Shown in pieces: positions 11,063-23,356 of a DNA stretch of 64,000 bases. Origin of the DNA: Hexactinellida sp. DTS-2022 (lineage: Eukaryota; Porifera; Hexactinellida); the NCBI GenBank assembly GCA_028753945.1, contig JAPNXP010000009.1, positions 2,294,001-2,358,000 of the forward strand, given 5' to 3'. Within the stretch, counting starts at the first letter, position 1. Each line of letters opens with the position of its first letter. Made by a program: the position numbers and the translations under genes. The notes beneath the pieces are model-generated. The model searched no databases. It was not told the DNA's origin and worked only from the letters and a program-made list of their open reading frames with translations.

Positions 11063-11309
11063 GCGCCGAAATTGGGGGATGGGTAGTGTTTAGCTAAACC
11101 ATACACTCCCTAGCGAAAACTATTTGAACAAACTCTAAACTGCTGCAAGTCCAGTTTCAAATCCCTATCATAGTCTAACAAAATCTGACAAACAAACAAA
11201 CTGCCAAACAAAAAGAGAAACAGTAGTCCAATAATTTATTTAGATAAAAGAAAGAAATTAAACGAATAAAATTAAACCACAACCCGTTCAAATCCATGCG
11301 AACGCGAAT

Positions 11310-11510
11310 ACACTGGTGTGAACTAGAGGTCGCAACGGGCCTATCTTCAGCCCGAGCCCAACCCGGCCATAGGCCAGAGCCCGGCCTATAATAACTTGCC
11401 CTGCAACTAATTTTTGTATTTACGCAATCCTACCTAGATATGAGAAATACAATTACAATATTGTGAAATAAATTGATTATCGTATAACTATAAATTAATT
11501 TATATTCTTT
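11310..11510. repeat. MITE end fragment
   Basis: The GC-rich ggtcgcaacgggcc...cccgagcccaacccgg block near 11328-11400 resembles one end of a MITE; no partner end was found. The remainder is AT-rich without features. Confidence 0.3.
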
Positions 11511-11534
11511 GTACAAATGAAGTCAACAGATTTG

Positions 11535-11915
11535 GGGTGTCACGCAGTAGATGGTTCGCCGCCGTAACTGGTCGGGAAGGACCATCCATGGCAGCCGTGG
11601 ATGGTCCCCCTTATTAGTATTGAATATAAAACTTCACTCAGATTTTGAACTTGCGCCGCCGAAGAATTTCCGGAGGTATATACATTACACGGCAGATTAG
11701 AGTCAAAGCACCCCGAGTGGATCCGGGGGACCATATACGGCGCCATGGATGGTCTGGGGAGACCTTATATGGCGGAAGGGGCGATACATGACGCATTGGT
11801 TGGTCCAGCCGGACCATGTACAGTGCCTTAAGTGTTACGCCCAGGCCATCGATGGAGCCATACATGGTCCGGGCGGACAAACCGTAGGGGGACGATATAT
11901 GGCATGACATGTATA
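11535..11915. repeat. GC-rich block of ggaccat/atggtcc words
   Basis: About 380 bp sharply richer in G+C than its surroundings, with repeated ggaccat and atggtcc words in both orientations (for example gaaggaccatccatgg, gatggtccccc, ggaccatgta, acatggtcc). ORFs through it have no recognisable domain. It may be a degenerate MITE or a foreign insertion; the boundaries are approximate. Confidence 0.4.
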
Positions 11916-12250
11916 AAAGAATGAAACAATAAGTAAATTGAAAGTATAAATAAACTAATTACGAATCAGTACAGGTTGGCATTTGAGGTCAATGTAGTTA
12001 CGCAATTATTGAGAAATAATTAACTGAGTGAGTTGCAATAATTTAATACTTGGTAAATTGTAAGATTCATTTAAATAAAACTAAATAATTAAATAATTCA
12101 AATTATAATGACACTACTAGAAATAATAAATTACATGATGGTCGAATAGAGGAGAGCATTTCTAAATTTAACCTGTCAAATAGTTATTTGGAATAAGTCT
12201 ACGCAGCTATCCTAACTTAAATAATAATTGTTAATAATACTCAGGCTTGC

Positions 12251-12304
12251 GTAGAGATGAAAATCGCATCCATATCCGGATATGGATGCGATTTTCATCT
12301 CTAC
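12251..12304. repeat. 54-bp perfect palindrome
   Basis: The sequence beginning gtagagatgaaaatcgcatc is followed immediately by its reverse complement, centred on tccgga. This is a minimal MITE or cruciform. It lies just upstream of the truncated left edge of the LTR-element fossil. Confidence 0.85.
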
Positions 12305-12399
12305 ACAAGACCATTTTTTGTGGATATCCATGGATATTTCTAAAACCTAATATCAACAAAAACTCTCGCCGTAAGCCTTGTTTTTTTTATTTTTAAGAA

Positions 12400-15300
12400 A
12401 CCGACAAAAATGATCCGTTAATTTCCAATGTTCACTTCGTTCGGAGGCGGGGTTATCGCGGAGCTGGCAGACGACAGGGGCCCAAGTGCTACTCATGTGG
12501 CTCAACAGAGCACTTTGTTCGGTTTTGCCCGAATAGGCATTGTTCGATATGTGGCGAGGCTGGACACAAGTCTGTTGATTGTCCAAAGGTAGACAGAAGC
12601 TTGCATACAGAAAACTCGCGCCGCGTCTATAGGAAGAACGTATATCAAGTATCTGCCCGCGAGGAGGCTGTCATGGTGGAGGTCCTCATAGGTTCCCACA
12701 GGGTAGCAGCAATGCTCGATACCGGGGCTAAACCAAGTGTGATCGATTTTGGTACTTTGAGGCAACTGGAATTGGAAGACAAGTTGATTCCGGCAACAAG
12801 TAAGGTCTACGGATTATGCAATAATCCTGTTCAAGTTAACGGCTACGTCGACGTAACAATTCAGATTGGAGAAATGGACCCAGTGGTTGAGCGAATACAT
12901 GTGCTGGATAGTGAAGATGCAACACTGCTCCAGGGCAGGAGATTTATGGGACATTTGGGTCCGGTTACGTTTGATTGGGCGAGGAACAGGGTAAAAATAG
13001 GTAATTGCTGGATAGAAGCTCAGAGCTCGCTTGGGGCCGCAACACCCCTACCCGCGCTAGGGTAGCGAAACAGGACGAATTAATCGTAGAGGTGGCGCTT
13101 GCAGAAAATCAGCTAAGAGAACCCTTTTCAGAGGAATTATCCGATAAAGAGAGATCCGATCTTGGCTCATTGGTCAACGAGTTTGAACTATTATTTTCGC
13201 AGAATCACAAACGTCCAGCTACGTGCAAACTACCAGAGCCTCATGTGATCCTGACCGGAAACTCGCCTCCACAGAAATGTAGACCGAGAAGAATACCTCC
13301 GCATTGGGGATGCGAGATAACAAAGCAACTGGAAGAAATGCTAGCAGCAGAACCTCCTATCTGCCAGCCGAGTAAGTCGCCTTGGGCATCAGATGTTGTT
13401 CTTGTGAAGAAAAGGGACGGAACTATGAGGTTCGCAGTGGACTACCGCAATTTGAACAGAGTGACGAAGCGGGATGAATATAGTCTGCCAAACCCGCAGT
13501 CAATCTTCGATAAGCTGGAGCGGAGCAAATACTTTTCCAAGCTCGACATTGCTTCTGCATATTGGACGATACCGATCAGCCCTGAGGATGTCGAAAAAAC
13601 GGCGTTCCACACGCCTCGCGGCATGTATGAGATGCTCGTCATGCCCTTCGGGCTTTGTAAACGCACCAGCAACTTTTCAGAGAGTAATGGATAGAGTGCT
13701 TGAAAAGGTCGCTCACTGCGAAAGTTATGTCGACGACATCCTAGTGTTTTCGCCTACCTTCGAGGAACACCTTAACTACTTAAGGGATGTTTTCAAGGCC
13801 TTAGAGGCAGCGGGATTGCAGCTACGCAAGGATAAGTGTGAGTTAGGAGTCAATTCAATCGAGTTTTTGGGACACCGAATCTCATTCGAAGGGAGGAGCC
13901 CTGTACCAGAATATACGCGCAAGCTCCAAAATTTCCCGCAACCAAAGTGTGTTACAGCCTTACAGCGTTTCATTGGGGTTGCTAACTATTACAGGTGCTA
14001 CATTCAGAATATGTCGGCAATTGCCGAGCCGCTATACGAATTACTGAGGAAAGGGAAACAGTGGTTTTGGGACAGTAGATGCGAGATGGCTTTTGAGACG
14101 TTGAGAATTTGTCTGACTAAGGAACCGGTCACGTTGTCTCATCCGGACTGGAAAGCTGAGTTTTACATTGAGGCTGACGCGAGTTCTGGCGGCGTAGCGG
14201 CTGTTCTTTCTCAATTAGATAAGAATACAGGGAAGTTAAGCCCAGTTCACTTCTTTTCTTCTTCCTTAAGCGGTAGCCAGAAGAATTACTCTGCTGGACA
14301 GTTGGAAGCTTGGGCCCTGGTGGCGGCTACCCGAAAATGGGATGTTTATCTCAAAGGGGCAACTGGTATAGTACTTCTCACGGACCATTGTCCGCTTAGT
14401 TGGTTGAAAACACAGAGAGACCCTAAGCACACCTATGCTCGTTGGCTCATGGAGCTACAAGAGCTCCCATTTACAATTGTGTACAGGCCAGGATGTAGGA
14501 ACCAAGTCGCAGACTACTTAAGTCGCAATCCGGAGCTTAATTACGATGAAGAAGTGAACAGAGAGACGACTTTTGAGGATAGAATTTTCATTACAGAAGG
14601 TCCGAGCAAGCTCCTTACTAAGATCCTTGAGGGGCAGGCGAGGGATGGAGTCGTTCAGAAGGCATTAACAGAGATCGTTCAAGAAGGTCGGGTATGTACT
14701 GGTCAGTTGAAAGGGATTGCGGATAAATTGAGAAACATTGGCAAAAATTTGTACTTCGGGAATAGAGTGGTGGTTCCAACTGAGCTACGCCAAGAAACAA
14801 TCCTGTTGACACACGCTCAGCATCACTTCGGTCAAGCAGGTACAACCCGTTCACTGCGGAGAAACTTCTTTTGGCCACGAATGGTACGGGAAGTCAGATC
14901 CTTTTGTCGCAGCTGCATAACGTGCCAGAAGTCTAAACATAAGACTTGTGGAAGGGAGCCTATGAGTACGATGGACATAGGGGAGGGGATCCCGGGAGAA
15001 GCCATATCCATGGATATTGGGGCACCCCTTGGGCCGATGATCCTGTGGGCGGGTTCAGATATTTCCTTTTAATGGTGGATCTGTTCACACGATATGTGGA
15101 AGTACAGCCCTTGAGGGATCAAGGGGCAGATGCAGTACTCGCTGCCTTCCAGCAGGGTTGGGTATACCGCAGACATGGTATGCCGGCAATTATTCTGACG
15201 GACAAGGGAGCGAATGTGGACGGTAGGGTATTTCGGGATTTTTGTGCCAAGGCAGGAATCGACAAGAGATCCACGACACTATACCACCCTCAGGGGATGG

Positions 15301-16375
15301 AATGGCCGAACGGAATATAGGGTTAGTAAAGCAGGTAATCCGCTGCCTCCAGACAGACCGCCAGCTCTCTAAGGGCTCATGGCCAGGACTCTTAACTGAG
15401 GTCAGCTTTCATATTAACAGTATGGTTAACGCAACCACTCGCCTTTCACCCCACCTACTTCACTTCGGGAGGGAGCCGGCTTCCCCACTGGACTTATGGT
15501 GCAATAATCTTGGAGTGAGTGAGAGGAATAGCCAAGGGGAGTATCTGGAAGCCGTGAGGAGGAAGAGATTTGAGCTTCGAGCAATAGCCATAGAGAATAG
15601 CAAAAAGAATCTCGCGGAAGCCAGAATGCTACAATACGAACAAGAAGGAGAGCGACATCTGGAAGGGGGACAAAGTAATGCTGAGGAGAAGCGCCATACA
15701 GGATTCACTATCTCCCAGGTTCAGTGGGCCGTTCGAGGTGTTGGAAAGAAAAGGACCTGATGTCAAGTTACAGCTCAGATGGAGGAACAAGTGGGTACAC
15801 TTGGACAACGTAAAAAAGTACATTGGATCAGAGACCCCAATTGAGCCGTCGATTATTGCCCGGGATCCACAACCTTGCCGAGCCTCAGGATGAGGGCAGT
15901 ACAGACCTGCAAGAGGGAGGACCAGAATCAGAGGACGAATCCAGCATTGGCGCAGAAGAAGAGAGCCCAACCAGTCCTCATCTGGAGACAGAGAGGAGGT
16001 ATCCCCAGAGAATCAGGAGACCACCCAAGCACTTTGAGGACTTCATCAGCTGGGACGCGAGTTCGGAGGGACCAGAGAGTGGCACCCAAGCAAACCCGGA
16101 TACTCCTAGTTAGAAGGGGGAGTGATGTTATGAGTCTGGGTCGTAGCAGCAACACTATTAGTATTGACTACCACTCAGGGCGATCTCTAGCAGTAGGCTT
16201 AATAGAGTAGTTAGTATAAGTTTAAGTTATTTACCTTACTATCTTTTGTTCACATACTATTTGGTATTTCTCTTTCAATTATTAGACAAGTCTCTATTAC
16301 GAGCTCTTAACAGTTCTCCTTTGAAAGAGTTGAGACTATTAGCGGTATATCAGCCAGGAAATTTCCATACTTACA
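12400..16375 (+). mobile_element. Ty3/gypsy LTR retrotransposon fossil, 5' truncated
   Basis: Parts in order: Gag zinc knuckle region (about 12480-12590, CysCysHisCys pattern), aspartic protease (about 12640-12960, DTGAKPSVI), reverse transcriptase (about 13200-13900, YVDDILVF), RNase H (about 14100-14530), integrase zinc-binding and catalytic region (about 14790-15600), a GPY/F-like C-terminal region (about 15680-15840), a purine-rich tract ending at 16121, and a 3' LTR of about 250 bp (16126-16375, TG...CA). The order protease-RT-RNaseH-integrase identifies Ty3/gypsy. The 5' LTR and most of gag are missing, and the body has roughly four reading-frame breaks, so it is a broken fossil. With only one LTR no LTR-divergence age can be given; the readable domains suggest moderate age. 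Nothing envelope-like was seen. Confidence 0.93.
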
Positions 16376-16900
16376 GGGTTGCCAACTCTCCCGCTTTTTT
16401 GCCTTTTTCTCTCCCATTCTCCCGACCTCCCGCCAAACTTTTCAAACTCCGCTTTTTGGAAATTGTTTCTATATTTAGATTTTATGATATACAGTGTACA
16501 CCGCTTAATTGGGACACGTTTGTTCCAGGCCTCTTGTCACAATAAATTACTTCCAGAGCCCAAAATATTTAATATTATAAAACGCATCCAATTACTACAA
16601 TGAGCATAATTTGAACCTACTGAAATACTTTTCACCACTCCATCAGGGACGGATTAGGGTTGTGCGGGGCCCGCGGCATATTTCCGCGCGGGGCCACTTG
16701 CTCATATTGCAAACGATTAAAATTCCGTCCTTTGGCTCACGGAATGCTGAGTTTTGGTGGGATGGACAGTTGCCGGATTTAGGGTGTTGTGGGCCTAGGG
16801 CTTATATTATTTTTGGGCCTATATTTATATCCTTTATTTTTATAATGATAATCCCTACTTTACAATTTAAGCAGAAACAATGAAATAACACTTTTTCTTC
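16374..16900. repeat. Cluster of MITE ends
   Basis: cagggttgccaactctcccgc at 16374 is the end of a family whose opposite end appears at 23935-24007. tacagtgtacaccgcttaattggg at 16494-16517 is a Tc1/mariner-type MITE end. cagggacggattagg at 16644 is a hAT-like end followed by a GC-rich tract. None has a clear partner end or duplication. No gene is present. Confidence 0.45.
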
Positions 16901-16919
16901 CATAATTACTATTAATATA

Positions 16920-17040
16920 AACCAGTTCTTCGGTCTAGGTCGCATTGTGTGGTTTTTTCGTTCGTGTTAGACTACAAAACACAATTAACGGACGCTTCGC
17001 GACCTTAACAACATCAAAAAACCACTTGTGAATTGTAAAT
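16920..17040. repeat. Fragment related to the 20-22.6 kb tandem unit
   Basis: ttcggtctaggtcgc, cgttcgtgttag, acacaattaacgg and cgcttcgcgacctt occur in the order found in the tandem units at 20351-22595, but the copy is short and diverged. Confidence 0.55.
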
Positions 17041-17750
17041 TACAAGTACTTAATTAGATTCAGATTAGTTTGTCGCAATTTGGGAATCAATGTAATTCAA
17101 CTTAATTATTAAAATGCTATTCATTGAATACCAAAATTTTCCTCCTGACAATAAATTGTTGGATCAATGTCATTTACAATGCAAAAGATATAGGCGGGTA
17201 AATTGTTGAAGAATATAGTAATATCATGCATAATTATGTGATTGACCTGTCACGAAATATTCCGTCCGGGGTAAATTTGGTCCGGCCGGACATAAAATTT
17301 CCCGGACCGAATATTTCAGACATTTTTGGTCCGGGTTTGCAAAATGTCCGACCGGACTAAATATTTCAGATGTTTTTGGTCCGGGCTATTTTTCGGTCCG
17401 GCCGGACCAAATATATCAGAAATATTTGGTCCGGGTTGATTCTTAATATAATTTTAGAATGTTAAGATATCTTGCATTTGATTGCCCCAATTCAACCCCA
17501 CTGAAAAGATAATATATATTCTTCGAATATGCATTGTATAACAGAAAATAGACAGAATGTAATGTGTTCCGTTAGAAAATTGACGGGAAGAGTTGTCTAG
17601 TTTAACATTTTTTTTTTCGTCCGATGGATCTTTTAAGCGGAGTATGCTGTTTTTCAGGTCACAGGTTTATAAACATTGCACAATTTTGGTACCAGTCTGA
17701 GGCAGTCTCGACTTTCTACAGTCACTGGTTCATACCGAACGTGCTGTGCT

Positions 17751-18328
17751 CAGGGATGGAAACAGCTACTGGCTGTTAACAGCAAAGGAAAATCGAAGCT
17801 GTTAACAGCTAGATGCTGACCAATGCAATAATTAAATATTATTATATACAGTGGAACCTCCCATAACGGACACTCCAAATAGCGGACAACCTCTAAATAA
17901 CGGACAACCCTCGTGGCACGGATTTATTTATTTAGCATATGTCTAATAGAAAAGCAACCTCTAAATAGCGGACAACCTCTAAATAACGGACAACGGTTCC
18001 GGTCCCAAGGTGTCCGTTGTTCAGAGGCTCTACTGTAATCATTTAGTTTCAAATTTCACTGTTATTTAAATACGATATACAATTCGAATTTAAACATTTT
18101 TGAGTATAATTTTCTTTGCTTGTCCCTTTTCCTTAATTTTACTGGTACAATTATTGAATTGGCTGTTAACAGCTCAAAATGGGCTGTTAACAGCTTAAAT
18201 TGGCGTTAGTTAACAACTTAAAGGCGACTTAAATGCAGTTAAGGTTAATACCAATTGGGGACGAATTCTTAGCTGTTAACAGCAAACAGCCAAAATGGCT
18301 GTTAACAGCAGATTCACCACCCCTGGAG
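17751..18328. mobile_element. hAT-type MITE with ctgttaacag motif
   Basis: The left end is cagggatggaaacagc and the right end ccacccctggag. ctgttaacag words cluster near both ends. It is flanked by gctgtgct (17743-17750) and cctgtgct (18329-18336), a 7-of-8 duplication. It contains the mariner-type MITE at 17849-18035. Confidence 0.75.
17849..18035. mobile_element. Tc1/mariner-type MITE, TA flanked
   Basis: It has inverted ends cagtggaacctcccataac and gttgttcagaggctctactg, flanked by TA on both sides, with internal tandem ctctaaata(a/g)cggacaac repeats. The TA flanks and the CAGTGGAACCTC-like end are typical of nonautonomous Tc1/mariner elements. Confidence 0.85.
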
Positions 18329-18420
18329 CCTGTGCTACAAACAGACAGACAGACAGACATCAATCCTCGCTTAGTTAATAAATTGAGAGGCACTGCACTA
18401 ACTATTAGTATATTATATAC

Positions 18421-18879
18421 CAGAGATGCAGCGGTCCGGAAATTTCATAGACCGAACCGGACCGTCATGATTTTTTTCTGGACGGTCCGGACCGGTCCAG
18501 ACCGTATGATAAAAATATTGGATCGGTCTGGACCGGTCCAGACCGATCAATGGTCCAGGCCGTTATATCCCTTATTTGGACAGTTACAGACCACATATTA
18601 GAGTGGCTAATTATATCCACTTGTATTTATAAGATACTTATTACTTATGTGCTTGTAAACAATAGGAAATAACGGATTGGAGCCTGATCGTTTGTCCAAT
18701 CTAGGATGAGTCCAGACCTATGAACGGTCCAGACCGATGAACCGGTCCAGACCGTTATATCGTTAATTTGGACCGGTCCAGACAGCACTTGAAAATAAGC
18801 GGACCGGACCGACCTGAGACCGATCGGTCCGGTCCGGTCCGGTCTGGACCGCAGTCCGGTCCAGACCGCTGCATCTCTG
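18421..18879. mobile_element. hAT-type MITE with ggtccagaccg repeats
   Basis: It has inverted ends cagagatgcagcggtcc and ggtccagaccgctgcatctctg and an exact 8-bp duplication, ttatatac (18413-18420 and 18880-18887). The interior is a degenerate array of accggtccagaccg words. No coding capacity. Confidence 0.92.
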
Positions 18880-19509
18880 TTATATACTCATAACAAGAAT
18901 ATACACAAGTTAATGGAGTCACACACAACATACTTGTGAGCCACGTTCAACTCGCGAACCATTGTATGAAGACCCCTGCTAAATGCGTACTATAGTAGAT
19001 TTTCAAATAATTTTTAGTAAATTCAATTAACTGTCTATTTTCTAATATAATTTTAAGAATCCACCCGGACCAAATATTTCTGATATATTTGGTCCGGCCG
19101 GACTAAAAATAGCCCGGACCAAAAACATCTGAAATATTTAGTCCGGCCGGACATTTTGCTAACCCGGACCAAAAATGTCTGAAATATTCGGTTCGGGAAA
19201 TTTTATGTCCGGCCGGACCAAATTTACCCCGGACCGAATATTTCGTGACAGACCTAAGCAAAAATAAATCACCAATAGAAGTAAATTGAAGGAAGCCGAA
19301 CTGGATTAATCAAAGTATGCAATCTCGGAAAAATGTAGGCGAAGATTAGATCTCCAAAACACAATTTGAGCAATGAGGAAGCAGTTGGAGGTAAGTTTAA
19401 GAAAATACCTGGCACAGATTAAATGCGAAAATTATAAAAATTTCCAGAGACATGCAATACATTCTGTTTTATAATGTGACAAAATTATTTGTCGATTGAA
19501 TCCAAATTA

Positions 19510-19770
19510 CCGTATTTCCCCGAATAAGCGCCGGGGGCTTGAATAAGCGCCGGGTCAATAAAAATGACATTGGTATGATAAAATTTTAAACACATTAATA
19601 GATCACTGTAATGTAATTCCAATGATTTTGGCAACTTTAGTAGGTATACTGTTGGTGGAAACCATTAGAACCCACTTAAATATTATATTCTGGATTTTTC
19701 ACAAAAATTTCAGGATAATTTTGGCCCACGAAAACAATAAGCGCCGGGGCGCTTATTCGGGGAAATACGG
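19510..19770. mobile_element. Tc1/mariner-type MITE, TIR ccgtatttccccgaataagc
   Basis: Inverted ends of more than 25 bp (ccgtatttccccgaataagc and its reverse complement), flanked by TA on each side. The interior is AT-rich and non-coding. Confidence 0.9.
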
Positions 19771-19789
19771 TAGTTCCCACGTGACGTCA

Positions 19790-20350
19790 CATTCCCATAA
19801 ATCGGAACACCTGTGTCTCATTGTATGTTGTGTTATCATCTAAAATTGTGGGCGAATCGAATAAAAACTGAAAGAGTTATTCCCAAATATGTGCCTTTAT
19901 GACGTCATAATCCCGTTATTTCGCTTAGAAAACCAATAGATCGTTGTCGCAGTACAAAATTACCCAGGTATACAAACACTTACACTTGCACTTTGCTATA
20001 CCTGTGTTGGTACGATACACTATTATGGTTGATTAGTGTAGGGACTAATTAATTAACTGTGTCACAATCAGAAGAAAAATGGGAATTCGTGAACTGCTAT
20101 CAGGTGTAGAAATTTAGTGTACGTCTAATGCTTTTAATTTTCTACAGATCGGAGCAAAATTGGGAAGCTAGTACAAAATATCTGTTTTTCGAAACTGTGA
20201 CGTCATAATCCCATTATTTTGTTTCAAAAACCAATAGATCGTTGTCGCAGTACAAAATTACCCTTGTATACAAATTTTCAGCTTTCTGGGACTCGTAGTC
20301 TTTCCAATTAATTCTGGACAAACACACAAAACATTCCTCTTTTAATATAC
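19790..20350 (+). repeat. Diverged edge copies of the tandem unit
   Basis: The caatagatcgttgtcgcag and tttctgggactcgtagtc blocks appear here in less regular form, with tgacgtcataatccc blocks duplicated at about 19900 and 20200. It is continuous with the array that follows. Confidence 0.6.
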
Positions 20351-22595
20351 GAGCCCTTCGGTCTCGGTCGCTTCGCGACGGTTCGGCGCTTCACGCCTCA
20401 ATTGACGACCGCTGCGGGCCTTACTACTCCTTGAAACTAATCATTTATAATTATACATCTCTGTGGTGTATTAAATATATTCCTCATAACTCAATAAATT
20501 TCAGTTGCACGATAAGGATAGCTCGATTCCAAATAATACTAAAAGAAAAACAGGCAATAGAATAGACAAATGATTGATTGGTTAGATGAATTTATTTTCA
20601 ATCAATCAATTTGGAGCCTCAGAAATATTTTTATTATGCACAATCTATTTATACTAATTGATTAAATCTACTAATCCATACTAACAAACCCTCGAATTTA
20701 ATTGGCTAACAAATTTTGACACCTTAAAATGTGAATATTTCTCTTCAAAAACCAATAGATCGTTGTCTCAGTACAAAATTACCCCTGTATAAAAATTTTC
20801 AGCTTTCTGGGACTCGTAGTCTTTCCAATCAATTCTGGACAAACACACACACACACAAACAAACAAACAAACAAACAAACAACAATTCCTCTTTTTATAT
20901 AACGAGCCCTTCGGTCTCGGTCGCTTCGCGACGGTTCACTCTCTCACAAAAGTCGCTTCGCGACTTTTGTTTGTTCGTGTTAGGCACTACGGGATACAAT
21001 TAACGGCCGCTTCGCGGCCTTACCCTCCCCAAAAGCAATCACATTAATACTGAGTTTTAATAGCTCAATAAATTTCAGTTGCACGATAAGAAAGCTCGAA
21101 TCAAAATAATACTAAAAGTAAAACAGGCAATAGAATAGACTAATGATTGATTGGTTAGATGAATTTATTTTCAATCAATCAGATTGCAGCCTCAAAAAAT
21201 ATTTCTATTATGCACAATCTATTTATACTAATTGATGAAATCTGCTAATTCATACTAACAAACCCTCGAATTTAATTGGCTAACATATTTTGTCACCTTC
21301 AAATGTGAATATTTCTCTTCAAAAACCAATAGATCGTTGTCGCAGTACAAAATTACCCCTGTATAAAAATTTTCAGCTTTCTGGGACTCGTAGTCTTTCC
21401 AATCAATTCTGGACAAACACACACACACACAAACAAACAAACACACAAACAACAATTCCTCTTTTTATATACGAGCCCTTCGGTCTCGGTCGCTTCGCGA
21501 CGGATCACTCTCTCACAAAAGTCGCTTCGCGACTTTTGTTTGTTCGTGTTAGGCACTACGCGATACAATTAACGGCCGCTTCGCGGCCTTTCCCTCCCCA
21601 AAAGCAATCATATTAATACTGAGTTTTAATAGCTCAATAAATTTCAGTTGCACGATAAGAAAGCTCGAATCAAAATAATACTAAAAGAAAAACAGGCAAT
21701 AGAATAGATAAATTATTGATTGGTTAAATTAATTTATTTTCAATCAATCAAATTGGAGCCTCAGAAAATATTTCTATTATGCACAATCTATTTATACTAA
21801 TTGATGAAATCTGCTAATCCATACTAACAAACCCTCGAATTTAATTGGCTAACATATTTTGTCACCTTCAAATGTGAATATTTCTCTTCAAAAACCAATA
21901 TATCGTTGTCGCAGTACAAAATTACCCCTGTATAAAAATTTTCAGCTTTCTGGGACTCGTAGTCTTTCCAATCAATTCTGGACAAACACACACACACACA
22001 AACAAACAAACAACAATTCCTCTTTTTATATACGAGCCCTTCGGTCTCGGTCGCTTCGCGACGGATCACTCTCTCACAAAAGTAGCTTTGCGACTTTTGT
22101 TCATTCGTGTTAGGCACTACGCGATACAATTAACGGCCGCTTCGCGGCCTTTCCCTCCCCAAAAGCAATCACATTAATAATGAGTTTTAATAGCTCAATA
22201 AATTTCAGTTGCACGATAAGAAAGCTCGAATCAAAATGATACTAAAAGAAAAACAGGCATAGAATAGACAAATTATTGATTGGTTAAACGAATTTATTTT
22301 CAATCAATCAGATTGCAGCCTCATAAAATATTTCTATTATGCACAGGCTATTTATACTAATTGAATAAGTTAGCTAATCCATACTAATAAACCCTCGAAT
22401 TTAATTGGCTAACATATTTTGTCACCTTCAAATGTGAATATTTCTCTTCAAAAACCAATAGATCGTTGTCGCAGTACAAAATTACCCCTGTATAAAAATT
22501 TTCAGCTTTCTGGGACTCGTAGTCTTTCCAATCAATTCTGGACAAACACACACACAAACAAACAAACAAACAAACACACAACAATTGCGCTTTTA
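20351..22595 (+). repeat. Four tandem ~560-bp units with CA/AAAC tracts
   Basis: The block gagcccttcggtctcggtcg recurs at 20351, 20904, 21473 and 22034, giving units of about 553-569 bp. Each unit holds a short gtcgcttcgcgac palindrome, an aattggctaacatattttg block, the gactcgtagtctttccaat block and a microsatellite of (CA)n followed by (AAAC)n of variable length, then cctctttttatata. The first unit differs in its promoter-proximal third. ORFs here are low-complexity and read through the microsatellite. Dispersed copies are at 905-1520 and 16920-17040. The structure resembles nonautonomous Helitron/Helentron repeats with internal microsatellites, which is an inference. Confidence 0.88.
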
Positions 22596-22598
22596 ATA

Positions 22599-22626
22599 TA
22601 GAGATAGATAGATAGATAGATAGATG
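22599..22626. repeat. (GATA)n microsatellite
   Basis: Six consecutive gata units immediately follow the last tandem unit's ttttaatata end. Confidence 0.9.
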
Positions 22627-22849
22627 ATCAGATACCTCATGATTCTACATTTAATAAATCCGATGTAAACAGTATCAATTTGTTCCCAAATGATTAAAGT
22701 TAGCAGTTAACTGCCTCCAACCTTCTCCAAAATATCTTCCTCCAATTGATTCCTCTGAAGCTAGTTTATTCAATCTTTCAGGAAACAAAGACCTTAAACG
22801 GGTTGTCCCCCCGCTTCACTTATAAGTTATAACTCCATTTCTTAATCAA

Positions 22850-23348
22850 GAAAACCTCTAGACTTTGGTTTTGCCACAGAATGCAAAATTATTATCAGAC
22901 CCATTTCTATTGCATCTTTGCAATTTGCCCCTTCGACTACTTACAATTTACGGAGTCATCCCAATTTTTCAAAATGTAATCCAATCGTTAATAAGTCACA
23001 AAAAATGAAATATAAGAGCATTTTTTCCTTGAGCACAAGACTAGAGGATATTCCTGAATACTTTTGATTCATATATTCATTTGGTGAAAGATGGTTCAAG
23101 AATTTCCAAACGCGAGATAATTCAAAGAGCTAAATCAAGTATTCGATTTTCCCCAGGATTAAAACGATTAACAATTATCCATCAACACAATGTCTTTATG
23201 AAACTCTATAGTTGTATCCCTACCTTAGGTAACAAATTGCGTGCTAACAGAGGCGTATGTAATATAATTCTTCAAAACGATGATAATAATATTGTACAAT
23301 CTGATCATGATCCATTGTCCACTTCCTCATTAGTTTTACGAAGTGCTC
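22850..23348 (+). pseudogene. Unrecognised coding remnant, left part
   Basis: Open plus-strand reading continues for over 150 codons with at least one frame change, ending in IVQSDHDPLSTSSLVLRSAH just before a hAT element inserted at 23357. Coding-like features are the length of the open frames and their mixed composition. I do not recognise any domain. A shorter coding stretch follows the insertion at 24544-24783. It could be a host gene fragment or part of a mobile element; the evidence does not decide. Confidence 0.35.
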
Positions 23349-23356
23349 ATCACAGG

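Larger units (their letters stand above)
17244..19254. mobile_element. 2-kb element with ~220-bp TIRs, ggtccggccggac motif
   Basis: The left arm (17244-17465) and the right arm (19040-19254) are inverted copies beginning cctgtcacgaaatatt. Each carries several ggtccggccggac words and aaatatttcaga spacers. No ORF is present. The interior is occupied by at least three independent MITEs (17751-18328, 17849-18035, 18421-18879). A hAT affiliation is possible, but the target duplication was not resolved. Confidence 0.8.

Noticed and set aside
11638-11910. 90-codon ORF in the GC-rich block
   Set aside because: It reads through repeated words in a biased region and shows no recognisable domain.
12251-12304. 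Transcription terminator
   Set aside because: A perfect 54-bp palindrome in a eukaryotic repeat-rich region without an upstream gene is better explained as a small MITE.
20731-22601. ORFs of 60-110 codons on both strands through the tandem array (for example Cys/Val-rich VCLFVCVCVCLSR)
   Set aside because: They arise from translating the CA/AAAC microsatellites and recur in every unit; no domain and no constraint visible.
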